A stretch of 64,000 bases of DNA. Origin: Pseudomonas fluorescens (GTDB lineage: Bacteria; Pseudomonadota; Gammaproteobacteria; Pseudomonadales; Pseudomonadaceae). The DNA lies in the NCBI RefSeq assembly GCF_000802965.1, contig NZ_JSAK01000002.1, positions 186,001 to 250,000 on the forward strand. The letters run 5' to 3'. Within the stretch, counting starts at the first letter, position 1. The number at the start of each line of letters is the position of its first letter. The translations under genes were made by a program, and so were the position numbers. The notes under the pieces are model-generated. The model did no database searches. It saw nothing but the letters and a program-made list of their open reading frames with translations, and was not told the origin of the DNA. Below, piece by piece: positions 48,342 to 56,430 of the stretch.

Positions 48342-48693
48342 TTTTGGGGGATTTCACCCAGCGCTCACCCTCTTTTGGGTGAAAAGTGTCCATTCCTGAA
48401 ACAGCCATGCGCCTTCAAACGTCGCATTTGCGGCACTCTCGCCTGCAACACCCTCATTTGTTAAAGCCTTGAAACACTCCCCCACAACCCCCGGTCTAGA
48501 GCCTCGCAAGCGTTTTAGACGGTCCCGCGCACGAAGTTTTGTCTCACCGTTGTAACAGCTTGAACGACAAGCTCCCGGACAAAATCTGTAAGCCTCTGAT
48601 TTAAAAAAAGAATCAAAAACCGGCACACCTTCTGCTCTCTTCCTCGCAACGCTGATAAGGGCCAGCGTTTCATTCACAGAAGGAATTGCCGCC
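48342..48693. other. Control region upstream of fapA
   Basis: 352 bp without a gene. It holds a 9-bp inverted repeat TTTCACCCA (48352-48360) / TGGGTGAAA (48376-48384) soon after the kinase gene, a smaller one AGCTTG-N5-CAAGCT (48557-48573), and a sigma-54-type promoter at 48621-48636. The repeats are candidate activator sites. Confidence 0.6.
48621..48636 (+). promoter_or_regulatory. Sigma-54 (-24/-12) promoter of the fap operon
   Basis: CGGCAC-ACCTT-CTGCT matches the RpoN consensus TGGCAC-N5-TTGCW at 9 of 11 positions. The invariant GG and GC are exactly 12 bp apart. Transcription would start near 48647, about 47 bp before the fapA GTG. Confidence 0.72.
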
Positions 48694-49131
48694 GTGGGGA
48701 AAATTGATCAACGCATCTTTAGACTACTGCTGATCGGATGCGCACTGGGCTCAACGTTCTGCCTGCCTGTCCAGGCTGACAACGGCATCATTATCATCAC
48801 TCGTGATGTCCAGACGCGCAACGCAACGGTTCCGCCACTCGTTCCCGACCCGAACCCCACGACCGTCAATGCCAACCCGTCTCAACAGGTGCTCAAGCAA
48901 ACGAGCGAGTTGAGCGACGGCGACTTTGCCGGTGTCGCCAGTGGTGCGGGCATCTCCCGCCTGGTCACTCAGAACACCAACAACCTGGGCGGCAATATCA
49001 GCACCCAGTCCCAGCTATCCAACCTCCCCGCCGGGCGTTCGGGAAACTCCGGTAGCGGCATCGCCAACATGGTGAATTCAAGCATCCAGCAAGGCATGGG
49101 CGCCATGAAAATCCTGACGGGAGACCGTTAA
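48694..49131 (+). CDS. fapA: FapA, Fap amyloid chaperone-like protein
   Basis: A 145-residue exported protein. The start is GTG 48694, with AAGGA nine bases upstream, and the signal peptide ends near PVQA. The mature chain has DNGIIIITRDVQTRN, a proline/asparagine stretch, and a Ser/Asn/Gly-rich half with SSIQQGMGAMKIL at the end. FapA is thought to act in the periplasm, controlling how FapB and FapC are incorporated into fibrils. First gene of fapABCDEF; fapB starts 2 bp after its stop codon. Confidence 0.88.
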   Translation: MGKIDQRIFRLLLIGCALGSTFCLPVQADNGIIIITRDVQTRNATVPPLVPDPNPTTVNANPSQQVLKQTSELSDGDFAGVASGAGISRLVTQNTNNLGGNISTQSQLSNLPAGRSGNSGSGIANMVNSSIQQGMGAMKILTGDR

Positions 49132-49132
49132 G

Positions 49133-49705
49133 ATGAATCGCAAGCTAGTGCTTATCGCCATGTTTTGCAGTACATCGACTTTCGCCCAATCCCCAGTCAT
49201 CGATAACGCCACCATCGACAATTCGGGCTCGCAATACCAGGGCAACCTTACGGTCAACCAGGCTGCCGGCGATCTGCAGCAACAGGCCAATGCCCGAGCC
49301 ATCGCCGTTGGCCGTAGCGCCAACGCGACCACAGAAATACGCCAACGCTTGCGTACGGTGGTCGACCCCCGGATCGACGCTCAATCGAGCATTCAAGGTG
49401 ACTCCTTCAGCCACGGCAACGGCGCATTGGGCGTCAACCAGAGCTCTGGCGCGATTAACCAGCAAGCCAACGCACTGCGCATCAGCGTCGGTGCTCAGCC
49501 GCAAAGTCTCGACGACAGCGTCCTCATGCAACAGAACGTGGCGCTGCTCATCAACTCCGATCCAACTGACTCCGCACCCGGCCATCGCCAGGTCACTACC
49601 AGTGACCAGGCTTTCACCGGTAGCCGTGGGGTGATTCAGTTGAATCAGAGCGCCGGGGTGGGAAACCGAATGGCCAACACCTTCAGCGTACGGGTCGTGG
49701 ATTGA
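49133..49705 (+). CDS. fapB: FapB, minor amyloid subunit / nucleator
   Basis: A 190-residue secreted protein, signal peptide MNRKLVLIAMFCSTSTFA. Three imperfect repeats rich in Asn and Gln are visible: GNLTVNQAAGDLQQQAN, GALGVNQSSGAINQQAN and GVIQLNQSAGVGNRMAN. They resemble those of FapC. FapB is a minor fibril component believed to nucleate FapC polymerisation. A GGGAGA ribosome site lies across the end of fapA. Confidence 0.93.
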   Translation: MNRKLVLIAMFCSTSTFAQSPVIDNATIDNSGSQYQGNLTVNQAAGDLQQQANARAIAVGRSANATTEIRQRLRTVVDPRIDAQSSIQGDSFSHGNGALGVNQSSGAINQQANALRISVGAQPQSLDDSVLMQQNVALLINSDPTDSAPGHRQVTTSDQAFTGSRGVIQLNQSAGVGNRMANTFSVRVVD

Positions 49706-49756
49706 CCCAGATAGGTAAAAACAACACTTAACCTAAAATAAGTACGGAGAATCACC

Positions 49757-51295
49757 ATGAAACCTTCGATGGCAATCAAGCCTCTGGTTTTCGCAATTGC
49801 TGCGGTCATGGCTGTTGCTGTACAAGCTGCCGATCGTCGTGACGGGAACCACCATGGCAATAATGGTAACGGTAACGGTCCAGGTCAACAAAACCAAACC
49901 CCTCCTGCAAGGATGCTTCCTATCTCCGCAACAGCCAATGCGACTGACCGGCAGAACAGTACCGGCAACAGCATCTGGAATGAAGGGACAGAAAACTCGG
50001 CCGAGATGAGCAGTTCGGCCGCAGGTGCGAGCGGCAACGTCGGTGTCAACGTGGCGGCCGGTAACGGCAACCAGCAAGACAACGCCGCCGCCATCGCCAA
50101 CGCCGCCTCCGACAACGCTGCGATTGATAACAGCTTTGTCTTCGGCATGGCCAACGCCACCGCTGACGTGAGGCAAGTCAGCAACGATAACCGCGTCGAC
50201 AACTTTGGCTCTACCAACTCTGCCGTGATGAGCGGCTCCGGCGGTGGCAGCAGCGGCAACGTGGGTGTCAACATTGCTGGCGGCGATCTGAACCAGCAGA
50301 AAAACACCATGGCAATTGCCAACGCCAATGCCCCACTGGGTAGCGCAACCGCCACCGCGTCCGCTGTTCAAAACGGTCCTGGCCTGACAGTGAATAACAA
50401 CGCTGATCGGACCTACCGTGTGGATACGATCACCGTTACCAACTCGGCCAGCGGCAGCTTCTCCCGCGACAAGTCGTTCGAAGCCAGCGGCAGTCAAAGC
50501 GCTTCTTCGAGCTGGGCTAAAGCCGGTTCCAACAACAGCAGTGCAAGCGGTTCTCTGAGCGCCAGCCTGAGCGGGTCCAACAGTAGCAATGCGAGCGGTT
50601 CCAACAGCAGCTCTGCGAGCGGTTCCAATAGCAGCACTGCAAGTGGTTCCAACAGCAGCGCTGCGAGCGGGTCCAACAGCAGTAGTGCCAGCGGTTCTTC
50701 GAACACTACATTGAGTGCTTCCCTGGACGCTACTTTGGACGCTTCTACGGCGGCTTCCAATTCCTCTACTGTCAATTTTGGCTTCGGCGATCGCACCCGC
50801 AGCAGCAGTTCCGAGGCATCGCTTACCGCTTCGCTGGGCGCATCGCTTGACGCATCGGTAGACAAATCGTACGACAGAACTCGTGATTCCTCGTTCGACC
50901 GTTCGCGCGAATCCTCGTATGACCGGTCTCGCGACTCCTCATACGACAAGTCGCGTGAATCTGCGTACGACAAATCGCGCGATTCCTCGTTCGAGAAATC
51001 GTTCGATAGCTCGTACGAGAAATCCACCGCGTCCTCGTACGATAAATCGGGCAGCAAGTCGTCCGAATCTGCGTATGACAAAGCGAAAAGCTTCAGTGAA
51101 AGCAGCTCTTATGATTTGAGCAACACCTACTCCTATCAAGTGCTGACTCCAACTGGCTGGGCCAACCCTGTGACCAACACTGCAACCCTGAGCGGTTCGG
51201 TGAATGGCGGCAGCGGCAACCTGGGCGTCAACGTGGCTGCTGGTGTGGGCAACCAACAAAGCAACTCGCTGGCCATCTCCAACCAATCGTTCTAA
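49757..51295 (+). CDS. fapC: FapC, major Fap amyloid subunit with an expanded repeat linker
   Basis: A 512-residue secreted protein, signal peptide ending VAVQA. Three amyloid repeats share the pattern GN(V/L)GVN-A-G-NQQ-N-AI-N: GNVGVNVAAGNGNQQ, GNVGVNIAGGDLNQQ and, at the very C-terminus, GNLGVNVAAGVGNQQ. The first two lie close together. The third is separated by a linker of nearly 300 residues, containing an uncharged Ser-rich array of 8-residue units (50525-50716) and a second, charged 8-residue array (50879-51046). FapC from other species is typically about 250-340 residues, so this linker is greatly enlarged. It forms the extracellular biofilm fibre. Confidence 0.93.
   Translation: MKPSMAIKPLVFAIAAVMAVAVQAADRRDGNHHGNNGNGNGPGQQNQTPPARMLPISATANATDRQNSTGNSIWNEGTENSAEMSSSAAGASGNVGVNVAAGNGNQQDNAAAIANAASDNAAIDNSFVFGMANATADVRQVSNDNRVDNFGSTNSAVMSGSGGGSSGNVGVNIAGGDLNQQKNTMAIANANAPLGSATATASAVQNGPGLTVNNNADRTYRVDTITVTNSASGSFSRDKSFEASGSQSASSSWAKAGSNNSSASGSLSASLSGSNSSNASGSNSSSASGSNSSTASGSNSSAASGSNSSSASGSSNTTLSASLDATLDASTAASNSSTVNFGFGDRTRSSSSEASLTASLGASLDASVDKSYDRTRDSSFDRSRESSYDRSRDSSYDKSRESAYDKSRDSSFEKSFDSSYEKSTASSYDKSGSKSSESAYDKAKSFSESSSYDLSNTYSYQVLTPTGWANPVTNTATLSGSVNGGSGNLGVNVAAGVGNQQSNSLAISNQSF
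50525..50716 (+). repeat. Tandem 24-bp repeats in fapC, GSNSSxAS units
   Basis: Eight consecutive 8-residue units starting at residue 257. Five central ones are GSNSSNAS, GSNSSSAS, GSNSSTAS, GSNSSAAS and GSNSSSAS; the outer ones are more diverged. Unit number may vary between strains by slippage or recombination. Confidence 0.9.
50879..51046 (+). repeat. Tandem 24-bp repeats in fapC, charged SRDSSYDK-type units
   Basis: Seven 8-residue units from residue 375: TRDSSFDR, SRESSYDR, SRDSSYDK, SRESAYDK, SRDSSFEK, SFDSSYEK, STASSYDK. Arg/Lys and Asp/Glu alternate, with one aromatic residue per unit. Confidence 0.9.
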
Positions 51296-51308
51296 TGCTG
51301 TCTATGGA

Positions 51309-51330
51309 GGCCCCCTTACGGGGGCCTTTT
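51309..51330 (+). terminator. Terminator-like hairpin between fapC and fapD
   Basis: Stem GGCCCCC, loop TTAC, GGGGGCC, then TTTT, 13 bp after the fapC stop. It would reduce transcription into fapDEF, giving an excess of fibre subunit over secretion components. It may also protect the fapABC message. Confidence 0.8.
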
Positions 51331-51356
51331 CAAACATAACAATAAGGCATCCCATC

Positions 51357-52037
51357 ATGCGCATTATCGCCTTGGCATTTCTGCTGTGCGTGGCCAGTGT
51401 GATCGAGGCTGCACAAATGCCGCTTTCCATCCTGCCGGGCGGAGCGGTGGTGTACAAACCAATCCAGAGCATCCGCGAGCGCAAGTTTGCCGACCTGGTG
51501 CAACAAAAAACCGACTTCAGTTGCGGCGCAGCGGCGCTGGCAACCATCTTGCGCCAAGCCTATTGGCTGGACGTGAATGAAGAACAAATCATTGAAGGCA
51601 TGCTGGCGAACTCCGATCACGACCTCGTCCGAGTCCAGGGTTTCTCCATGCTGGACATGAAGCGTTACGTGGAAAGTATCGGCATGCGGGCCCGTGGCTA
51701 CCGGGTAGCACAGGACACCTTGAGCGAAATCAAAATTCCGGTAGTGGTATTGATGGATATCCGTGGCTACAAGCATTTTGTGGTCATGCAACGAGTTCAT
51801 AACGGCTGGGTGTATATCGGTGATCCGGTACTCGGTCATAAACGTTACAAAGTCGACGACTTTGTAAAAGGCTGGAACGGCATCATCTTTGCCGTCATCG
51901 GCCAGGGCTACGACAAAACCAACGCGTTGCTCGACCCACCCCTGCCTTTGACCGCCAAGAACCGCGTCAACGCCTTCAGCCCGGTGCAAGACACAGAGTT
52001 GATGGATTTCGGATTCATCCAAAGCGACTTCTTCTAA
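51357..52037 (+). CDS. fapD: FapD, C39-type cysteine protease
   Basis: A 226-residue exported peptidase, signal peptide MRIIALAFLLCVASVIEA. The C39 catalytic residues are Cys in KTDFSCGAAALATIL, His in GYKHFVVMQ and Asp in GDPVLGHK. It is required for Fap assembly in studied pseudomonads and may process or gate other Fap proteins. The ATG at 51357 has AAGG upstream and gives the signal peptide; the longer frame overlaps fapC. Confidence 0.93.
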   Translation: MRIIALAFLLCVASVIEAAQMPLSILPGGAVVYKPIQSIRERKFADLVQQKTDFSCGAAALATILRQAYWLDVNEEQIIEGMLANSDHDLVRVQGFSMLDMKRYVESIGMRARGYRVAQDTLSEIKIPVVVLMDIRGYKHFVVMQRVHNGWVYIGDPVLGHKRYKVDDFVKGWNGIIFAVIGQGYDKTNALLDPPLPLTAKNRVNAFSPVQDTELMDFGFIQSDFF

Positions 52038-52070
52038 TAACAAGGGAGCACGACGCTCCGGGAGCATCTC

Positions 52071-52832
52071 ATGAAGACTCCAATCTGGCTGGCCTTGGTT
52101 TGCCTGGCCGCCAGCCTGCCAACGCACGCAGAGACGTTTAAACCGATTGAATTGAATGATCAGGAACTGTCGGTCTTGCGCGGCCGCTTTGTCATGCCAG
52201 GACGGATCATCAGTTTCGGCATTGCCATGACCAGTACTTGGGAAAACGCCAAAGGTGAAGTGATCGGGGCAACGTCCTCGATGCAAATTCAACAATCGAC
52301 CATCAAGCCACAGTTCTACGTGTCGATGATCGACGAAAAAAGTACCGGCTCCTCCCGCTCACAAAATTCCAGCGTCGGCACCGGTACTGTCACCGGTGGC
52401 GGCGGACTCAACACCACCGAAGGCGTCACGCAGGTCGTGCGGGCGGCCGGCGACAACAACACGGCCTATAACAATGTTGATATCAACGTCAGCAAAGCCA
52501 GCCAGGCGTCAGCACAACCCGTTGCGCAACAGCAGGGCCAGGCTTTGGCCGCAGGCACGACACTGGTCGGCGCCAATGGCGCGGGCTCGCTGAGCGTTTC
52601 TTCGACCGGTGCCGGTGTGCAATTCAACATCGTCGCCAATAACAATCAGGGCAGTACCGTACAGCGCCTTGCCCAGGGTGGGCTGATGCAGAACACGACT
52701 TTGCTGGGCAGTAGCAACCAGGTCAGGAACCTCACGTCCTTCAATGTCGTGCTGCGTGACAACGTGGCGACAACCGGATCGCTGAACGGCAACCTGGACC
52801 AGCTCAGAGGCCTTCGCACTTCGGGATTCTGA
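52071..52832 (+). CDS. fapE: FapE, minor secreted Fap component
   Basis: A 253-residue exported protein, signal peptide ending LPTHA. The N-terminal part has a conserved FKPIELNDQELSVLRGRFVM; the rest is rich in Ser, Thr, Gly, Asn and Gln and resembles fibre-associated proteins. FapE is found in small amounts in Fap fibres and may act as an extracellular adaptor or cap. GGGAGC precedes the ATG. Confidence 0.9.
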   Translation: MKTPIWLALVCLAASLPTHAETFKPIELNDQELSVLRGRFVMPGRIISFGIAMTSTWENAKGEVIGATSSMQIQQSTIKPQFYVSMIDEKSTGSSRSQNSSVGTGTVTGGGGLNTTEGVTQVVRAAGDNNTAYNNVDINVSKASQASAQPVAQQQGQALAAGTTLVGANGAGSLSVSSTGAGVQFNIVANNNQGSTVQRLAQGGLMQNTTLLGSSNQVRNLTSFNVVLRDNVATTGSLNGNLDQLRGLRTSGF

Positions 52833-52878
52833 TCTACGCTCAGTCTCATCAGATGTAGTCAGAAGGGACGGCTAACCC

Positions 52879-54159
52879 ATGCACCGATCTTTAACGTTAA
52901 GAACTATCGTTTGTTTGAGTAGCCTGGCCCCGGCCACATTGCTCTACGCAGCACCGGACCCCCAGGTAGAAGCACTAAAACAAGAACTCATGGAGCTGAA
53001 ACAGCGTTACGAAGCACAGCAGAACGCGTTGATGGTACTTGAGCAACGCGTTCGCCAGGTTGAAGAAGCCCCTGCGACACCGGCCCCCAAACGCCTGACC
53101 AAATCCCCCGCCGAAACGCCCAAGGGTGGTCAGACGGTGGCCTCCGGTGCGCCAGGGACTTCAGGCAGTTCATACGGCCAGTCGCTAAAGGACGACTCGG
53201 AACCGGCACAAAGCGTGTCCAACCTGTATGACGAAGCCAGCGGCTTCTTCGGTGGCGGCAAGTTCAGCATCGAAACCGGCCTGACCTACACGCACTACGA
53301 TACTCGTGCGCTGACGCTTAACGGTTTTCTGGCCCTGGACTCGATTTTTCTCGGCAACATCAACCTCGACCGTATCAAGGCGGATAACTGGACCCTCGAC
53401 CTCACCGCCCGTTACAACGTGGCACAGCGCTGGCAGTTCGACATTAACGTGCCTGTGGTTTATCGCGAATCGACGTATTCTTCCGGTGGCGCAGGTGGCG
53501 CCGGCCCGGTGACGTCGGACGCCACCGTTACCCGCGACCCGACTATCGGCGATGTGAACGTTGGCGTTGCCTACAAGTTTCTGGATGAGTCGGCCAACCT
53601 GCCCGACGCCGTCGTGACATTGCGCCTCAAGGCCCCCACCGGTGATGACCCGTACGGCATCAAACTGGTCAATGACCCGGGCAACGATAACCTCTCGGTC
53701 CCCGAGGACTTGCCGACCGGCAATGGTGTCTGGGCACTCACCCCAGGCATCTCGCTGGTCAAGACCTTCGACCCGGCTGTGCTGTTCGGCAGTCTGTCGT
53801 ATACCTACAACATGGAGGATTCTTTCAGCGATATCAGCCCACAGGTCAACTCCAAGGTGCCCGGCGACGTAAAACTGGGCGATTCCTGGCAGGTCGGCGG
53901 CGGCATTGCATTCGCCTTGAACGAGAAGATGAGTATGTCGTTCTCGTTCACCGATCAGTTCGCCCGCAAGAGCAAGATCAAGCCGGACGGGGGTGAGTGG
54001 CAATCGATCACCAACAGCGACTACAACTCGGCCAACTTCAACATCGGCATGACCCTGGCCGCAACAGATAACCTGACGATCGTGCCCAACCTGGCCATTG
54101 GCTTGACGGACGACTCGCCAGACTTCTCCTTCAGCCTGAAATTCCCGTACTACTTCTGA
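52879..54159 (+). CDS. fapF: FapF, outer-membrane amyloid secretion pore
   Basis: A 426-residue protein. The signal peptide is followed by a periplasmic coiled coil ([20 protein letters not shown], then [10 protein letters not shown]), a proline-rich linker, and a C-terminal beta-barrel ending [10 protein letters not shown]. FapF of Pseudomonas is a trimer whose N-terminal region plugs and gates the barrels through which FapB, FapC and FapE leave the cell. Last gene of the operon; a strong terminator follows. Confidence 0.94.
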   Translation: MHRSLTLRTIVCLSSLAPATLLYAAPDPQVEALKQELMELKQRYEAQQNALMVLEQRVRQVEEAPATPAPKRLTKSPAETPKGGQTVASGAPGTSGSSYGQSLKDDSEPAQSVSNLYDEASGFFGGGKFSIETGLTYTHYDTRALTLNGFLALDSIFLGNINLDRIKADNWTLDLTARYNVAQRWQFDINVPVVYRESTYSSGGAGGAGPVTSDATVTRDPTIGDVNVGVAYKFLDESANLPDAVVTLRLKAPTGDDPYGIKLVNDPGNDNLSVPEDLPTGNGVWALTPGISLVKTFDPAVLFGSLSYTYNMEDSFSDISPQVNSKVPGDVKLGDSWQVGGGIAFALNEKMSMSFSFTDQFARKSKIKPDGGEWQSITNSDYNSANFNIGMTLAATDNLTIVPNLAIGLTDDSPDFSFSLKFPYYF

Positions 54160-54166
54160 CCCATAG

Positions 54167-54192
54167 CAAAGCCCCGTTTCGACGGGGCTTTG
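54167..54192. terminator. Terminator shared by fapF and the convergent activator gene
   Basis: Perfect 11-bp arms CAAAGCCCCGT / ACGGGGCTTTG around a TTCG tetraloop, with T and A runs on both sides, 7 bp after fapF. A likely two-way terminator. Confidence 0.88.
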
Positions 54193-54211
54193 TTGTGTAA
54201 AGATTTTGCGT

Positions 54212-55537
54212 TTAGCGTATCTGATGCTTGTGCAACAACCGGTAGAAGGTCGGCCTGGATATCCCCAACACCTTGGCGGCATTGCTCAAATTATCGCTGT
54301 GGCGGTTAAGCACATCGCACAAGGCCTGGCGCTCAGCCTGGTGCTTGTAGTCCTCCAGCGTGCCCATCGTCGCGGCAACGACATGATGGTTGATCAGCCC
54401 CAGGTCTCGCGCTTCGATCTGACGGCCTTCGGCCAGCACCAACCCGCGACGTACCCTGTTGGCCAGCTCGCGAACATTGCCCGGCCAGTCATGCTTGCCC
54501 ATGGCAACCAAGGCATCTTCACTGAAGCTACGCGGGCGGCGGCCGGTTTCATGGCTGTAAAAATGAGAAAAATGGTTGGCCAGCATCGACAGATCGCCGT
54601 TGCGCTCACGCAGGGGCGCGGTCGCGACCTGCAACACGTTCAGGCGATAGTACAAATCTTCGCGAAAGCGCTTTTTCTCAATCGCCTCCTCAAGATCGAC
54701 ATGGGTCGCGGCCAACACCCGAACATCCACGGGTATCGGCTGACTGCCGCCCACCCGCTCAATGTGCTTTTCCTGGAGGAACCGCAACAGGTTCGCCTGC
54801 AGTTCCAGAGGCAGATCACCGATCTCGTCGAGAAACAGTGTGCCGCCGTTAGCCGCTTCGATCCGTCCGACCTTGCGTTGATGGGCACCAGTAAAGGCAC
54901 CCTTCTCGTGGCCGAACAGCTCGGACTGGATCAAATGCTCGGGGATCGCTCCACAATTGATCGCGACAAAGGGCTTACTGTGACGCAGGGATTGTCGATG
55001 CAGCGTGCGGGCGACCAGCTCTTTACCTGTCCCGCTTTCACCGCGAATCAACACCGGCGACTCGGTGGGCGCCAGTTTGCTCAATAGCTTGCGTAATTCG
55101 CGTATGGGCTTGCTGTCGCCCAGCAGTTCGTGCTCGAGCTTATCGATATGAACCGTGCCTTGCCCGCGCAAGCGCGCCATGCCGAAAGCTCGGCCCAGTG
55201 TGACCTGAACTCTGGAAACGTCGAACGGCAAGGTATGAAAATCGAAAAACCACTCGCAGACAAAATCCCCGACATTCTGTAGCCGAAGGACTTCCTGATT
55301 GAGCACGGCGATCCACTCGGTACCGCTGCGGCTGATCACCTCTTTGACCGCATCCGGGTGCTCAAGATGGAACGGTTGTAGTCGTAACAAGCCGACGTCA
55401 CAGGATCGATCGGCGACGTTATCCAGCGTACAGCTGTCAACGTCCCAACCCACGGAGCGCAATCCCGGTAGCAGGCGATGGCAGTCGTCGCAGGGATCCA
55501 CCACTAATAGACGTCGTAAGGCAGGAGCTTCGCTCAT
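54212..55537 (-). CDS. Sigma-54 enhancer-binding activator, VpsR-like architecture
   Basis: A 441-residue regulator. The N-terminal receiver-like domain (RRLLVVDPCDDCHRLLPGL) lacks a clear phospho-Asp motif. The AAA+ domain has Walker A GESGTGKE, the sigma-54 contact loop GAFTGA and Walker B GGTLFLDEIGDLP. The Fis-type DNA-binding helix is NLSNAAKVLGISRPTFYRLL. Length and layout recall Vibrio VpsR, a c-di-GMP-responsive biofilm activator. It lies convergent to fapF, and the fap operon has a sigma-54-type promoter, so it is a good candidate regulator of fap. Confidence 0.9.
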   Translation of the reverse strand: MSEAPALRRLLVVDPCDDCHRLLPGLRSVGWDVDSCTLDNVADRSCDVGLLRLQPFHLEHPDAVKEVISRSGTEWIAVLNQEVLRLQNVGDFVCEWFFDFHTLPFDVSRVQVTLGRAFGMARLRGQGTVHIDKLEHELLGDSKPIRELRKLLSKLAPTESPVLIRGESGTGKELVARTLHRQSLRHSKPFVAINCGAIPEHLIQSELFGHEKGAFTGAHQRKVGRIEAANGGTLFLDEIGDLPLELQANLLRFLQEKHIERVGGSQPIPVDVRVLAATHVDLEEAIEKKRFREDLYYRLNVLQVATAPLRERNGDLSMLANHFSHFYSHETGRRPRSFSEDALVAMGKHDWPGNVRELANRVRRGLVLAEGRQIEARDLGLINHHVVAATMGTLEDYKHQAERQALCDVLNRHSDNLSNAAKVLGISRPTFYRLLHKHQIR

Positions 55538-55880
55538 GACTGTTCCTTGGCGCCAAATTCTAGGAAATTTTATTAAAAACAGTCATTTGGCAGACCTGGC
55601 TGTAACGTTAGCAAGAATTTGACGGGGTCTTGTATCGTTTGACTATAGGGCTATTACGTAACTAGTTATAAGAAGGTTGATGGTTAGTTACCTAACGAGT
55701 CCAAACCTTTCATTTAGCTTTCAATGCAGGTCGCTACATCGGGCATATCAAAGAAAGTTGAAATTTCTTTTGTTCAGGTGTGACCCGAACCGGGGTTGCG
55801 GGCATCAGTACAAGTAACTGCCGAACGGTAAGCCCAACCGTCGGCACATCACTTGATTGGGCATACAGAGAGAACATTCT
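55538..55880. other. Divergent intergenic region, activator gene / small protein gene
   Basis: 343 bp without a gene and visibly AT-richer than its flanks. It contains a perfect palindrome TAACTAGTTA (55659-55668) and the inverted repeat GTTAG-TTAC-CTAAC (55683-55696), both built from GTTA/TAAC half-sites. They may be operators. No firm promoter was placed. Confidence 0.5.
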
Positions 55881-56147
55881 ATGACCGCCCCGCTCCGTAT
55901 CAACGAAGCTCTTTTGATTGCCGACCGCGCATTCCAGCCTTTCCACTGCGTGGCCTGGGCGCCACAGGACGGCAACGGCGAACTCAGCCTGACCGTTATC
56001 GATCGCACAGAAAACAGTATAGGTCGCAAGCTGATCCCGATCAGTGCCTACACCGATCCGGCACAACTTGAACAATTGCTCAAACAGGCCCGTGCAGAAT
56101 TGAGCCAGGAAGGCTTCAAGCTTGAATCGTGGTCGATGCCGCACTAA
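55881..56147 (+). CDS. Small conserved protein of unknown function
   Basis: An 88-residue, probably cytosolic protein. It has an amphipathic alpha/beta pattern: RINEALLIADRAFQPFHCVA, a central GELSLTVIDR strand, and a C-terminal helix EQLLKQARAELSQEGFKLE. No domain recognised. The ATG at 55881 follows an AGAGAGA ribosome-site-like run. No operon partner. Confidence 0.65.
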   Translation: MTAPLRINEALLIADRAFQPFHCVAWAPQDGNGELSLTVIDRTENSIGRKLIPISAYTDPAQLEQLLKQARAELSQEGFKLESWSMPH

Positions 56148-56430
56148 ACATTTTGCGGATTACTCCGGAGTAATCCGCGCCCTTCCCTGTCATTAGTTGG
56201 TTGGCTAACCGTGGCCATTTGTACTTTTGACACACTTCTATTTCAACTAAGCGCGCCTGAATCCTTTGCAGGCTTGCCAATGGTTCGAAAAGACAGTGTT
56301 GTGGCACACAGCGACCCTCCGCCTGTTAGTTATGACAGTTGTGCGTACGATCATTCAGGGATTGAATGTTCTCCATATACAGTCGCCACCCCAACATCTG
56401 GATCAGGACGACTCGCAAGGAGATGCGTTC

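Noticed and set aside
50525..51046. CRISPR-like array from the regular 24-bp periodicity
   Set aside because: The repeats are contiguous without spacers, in frame, and encode 8-residue units of FapC.
55605..55650. Sigma-70 promoter TTGACG ... TATAGG for the small gene at 55881
   Set aside because: The spacing is 19 bp and the -10 box is poor; not strong enough to list.
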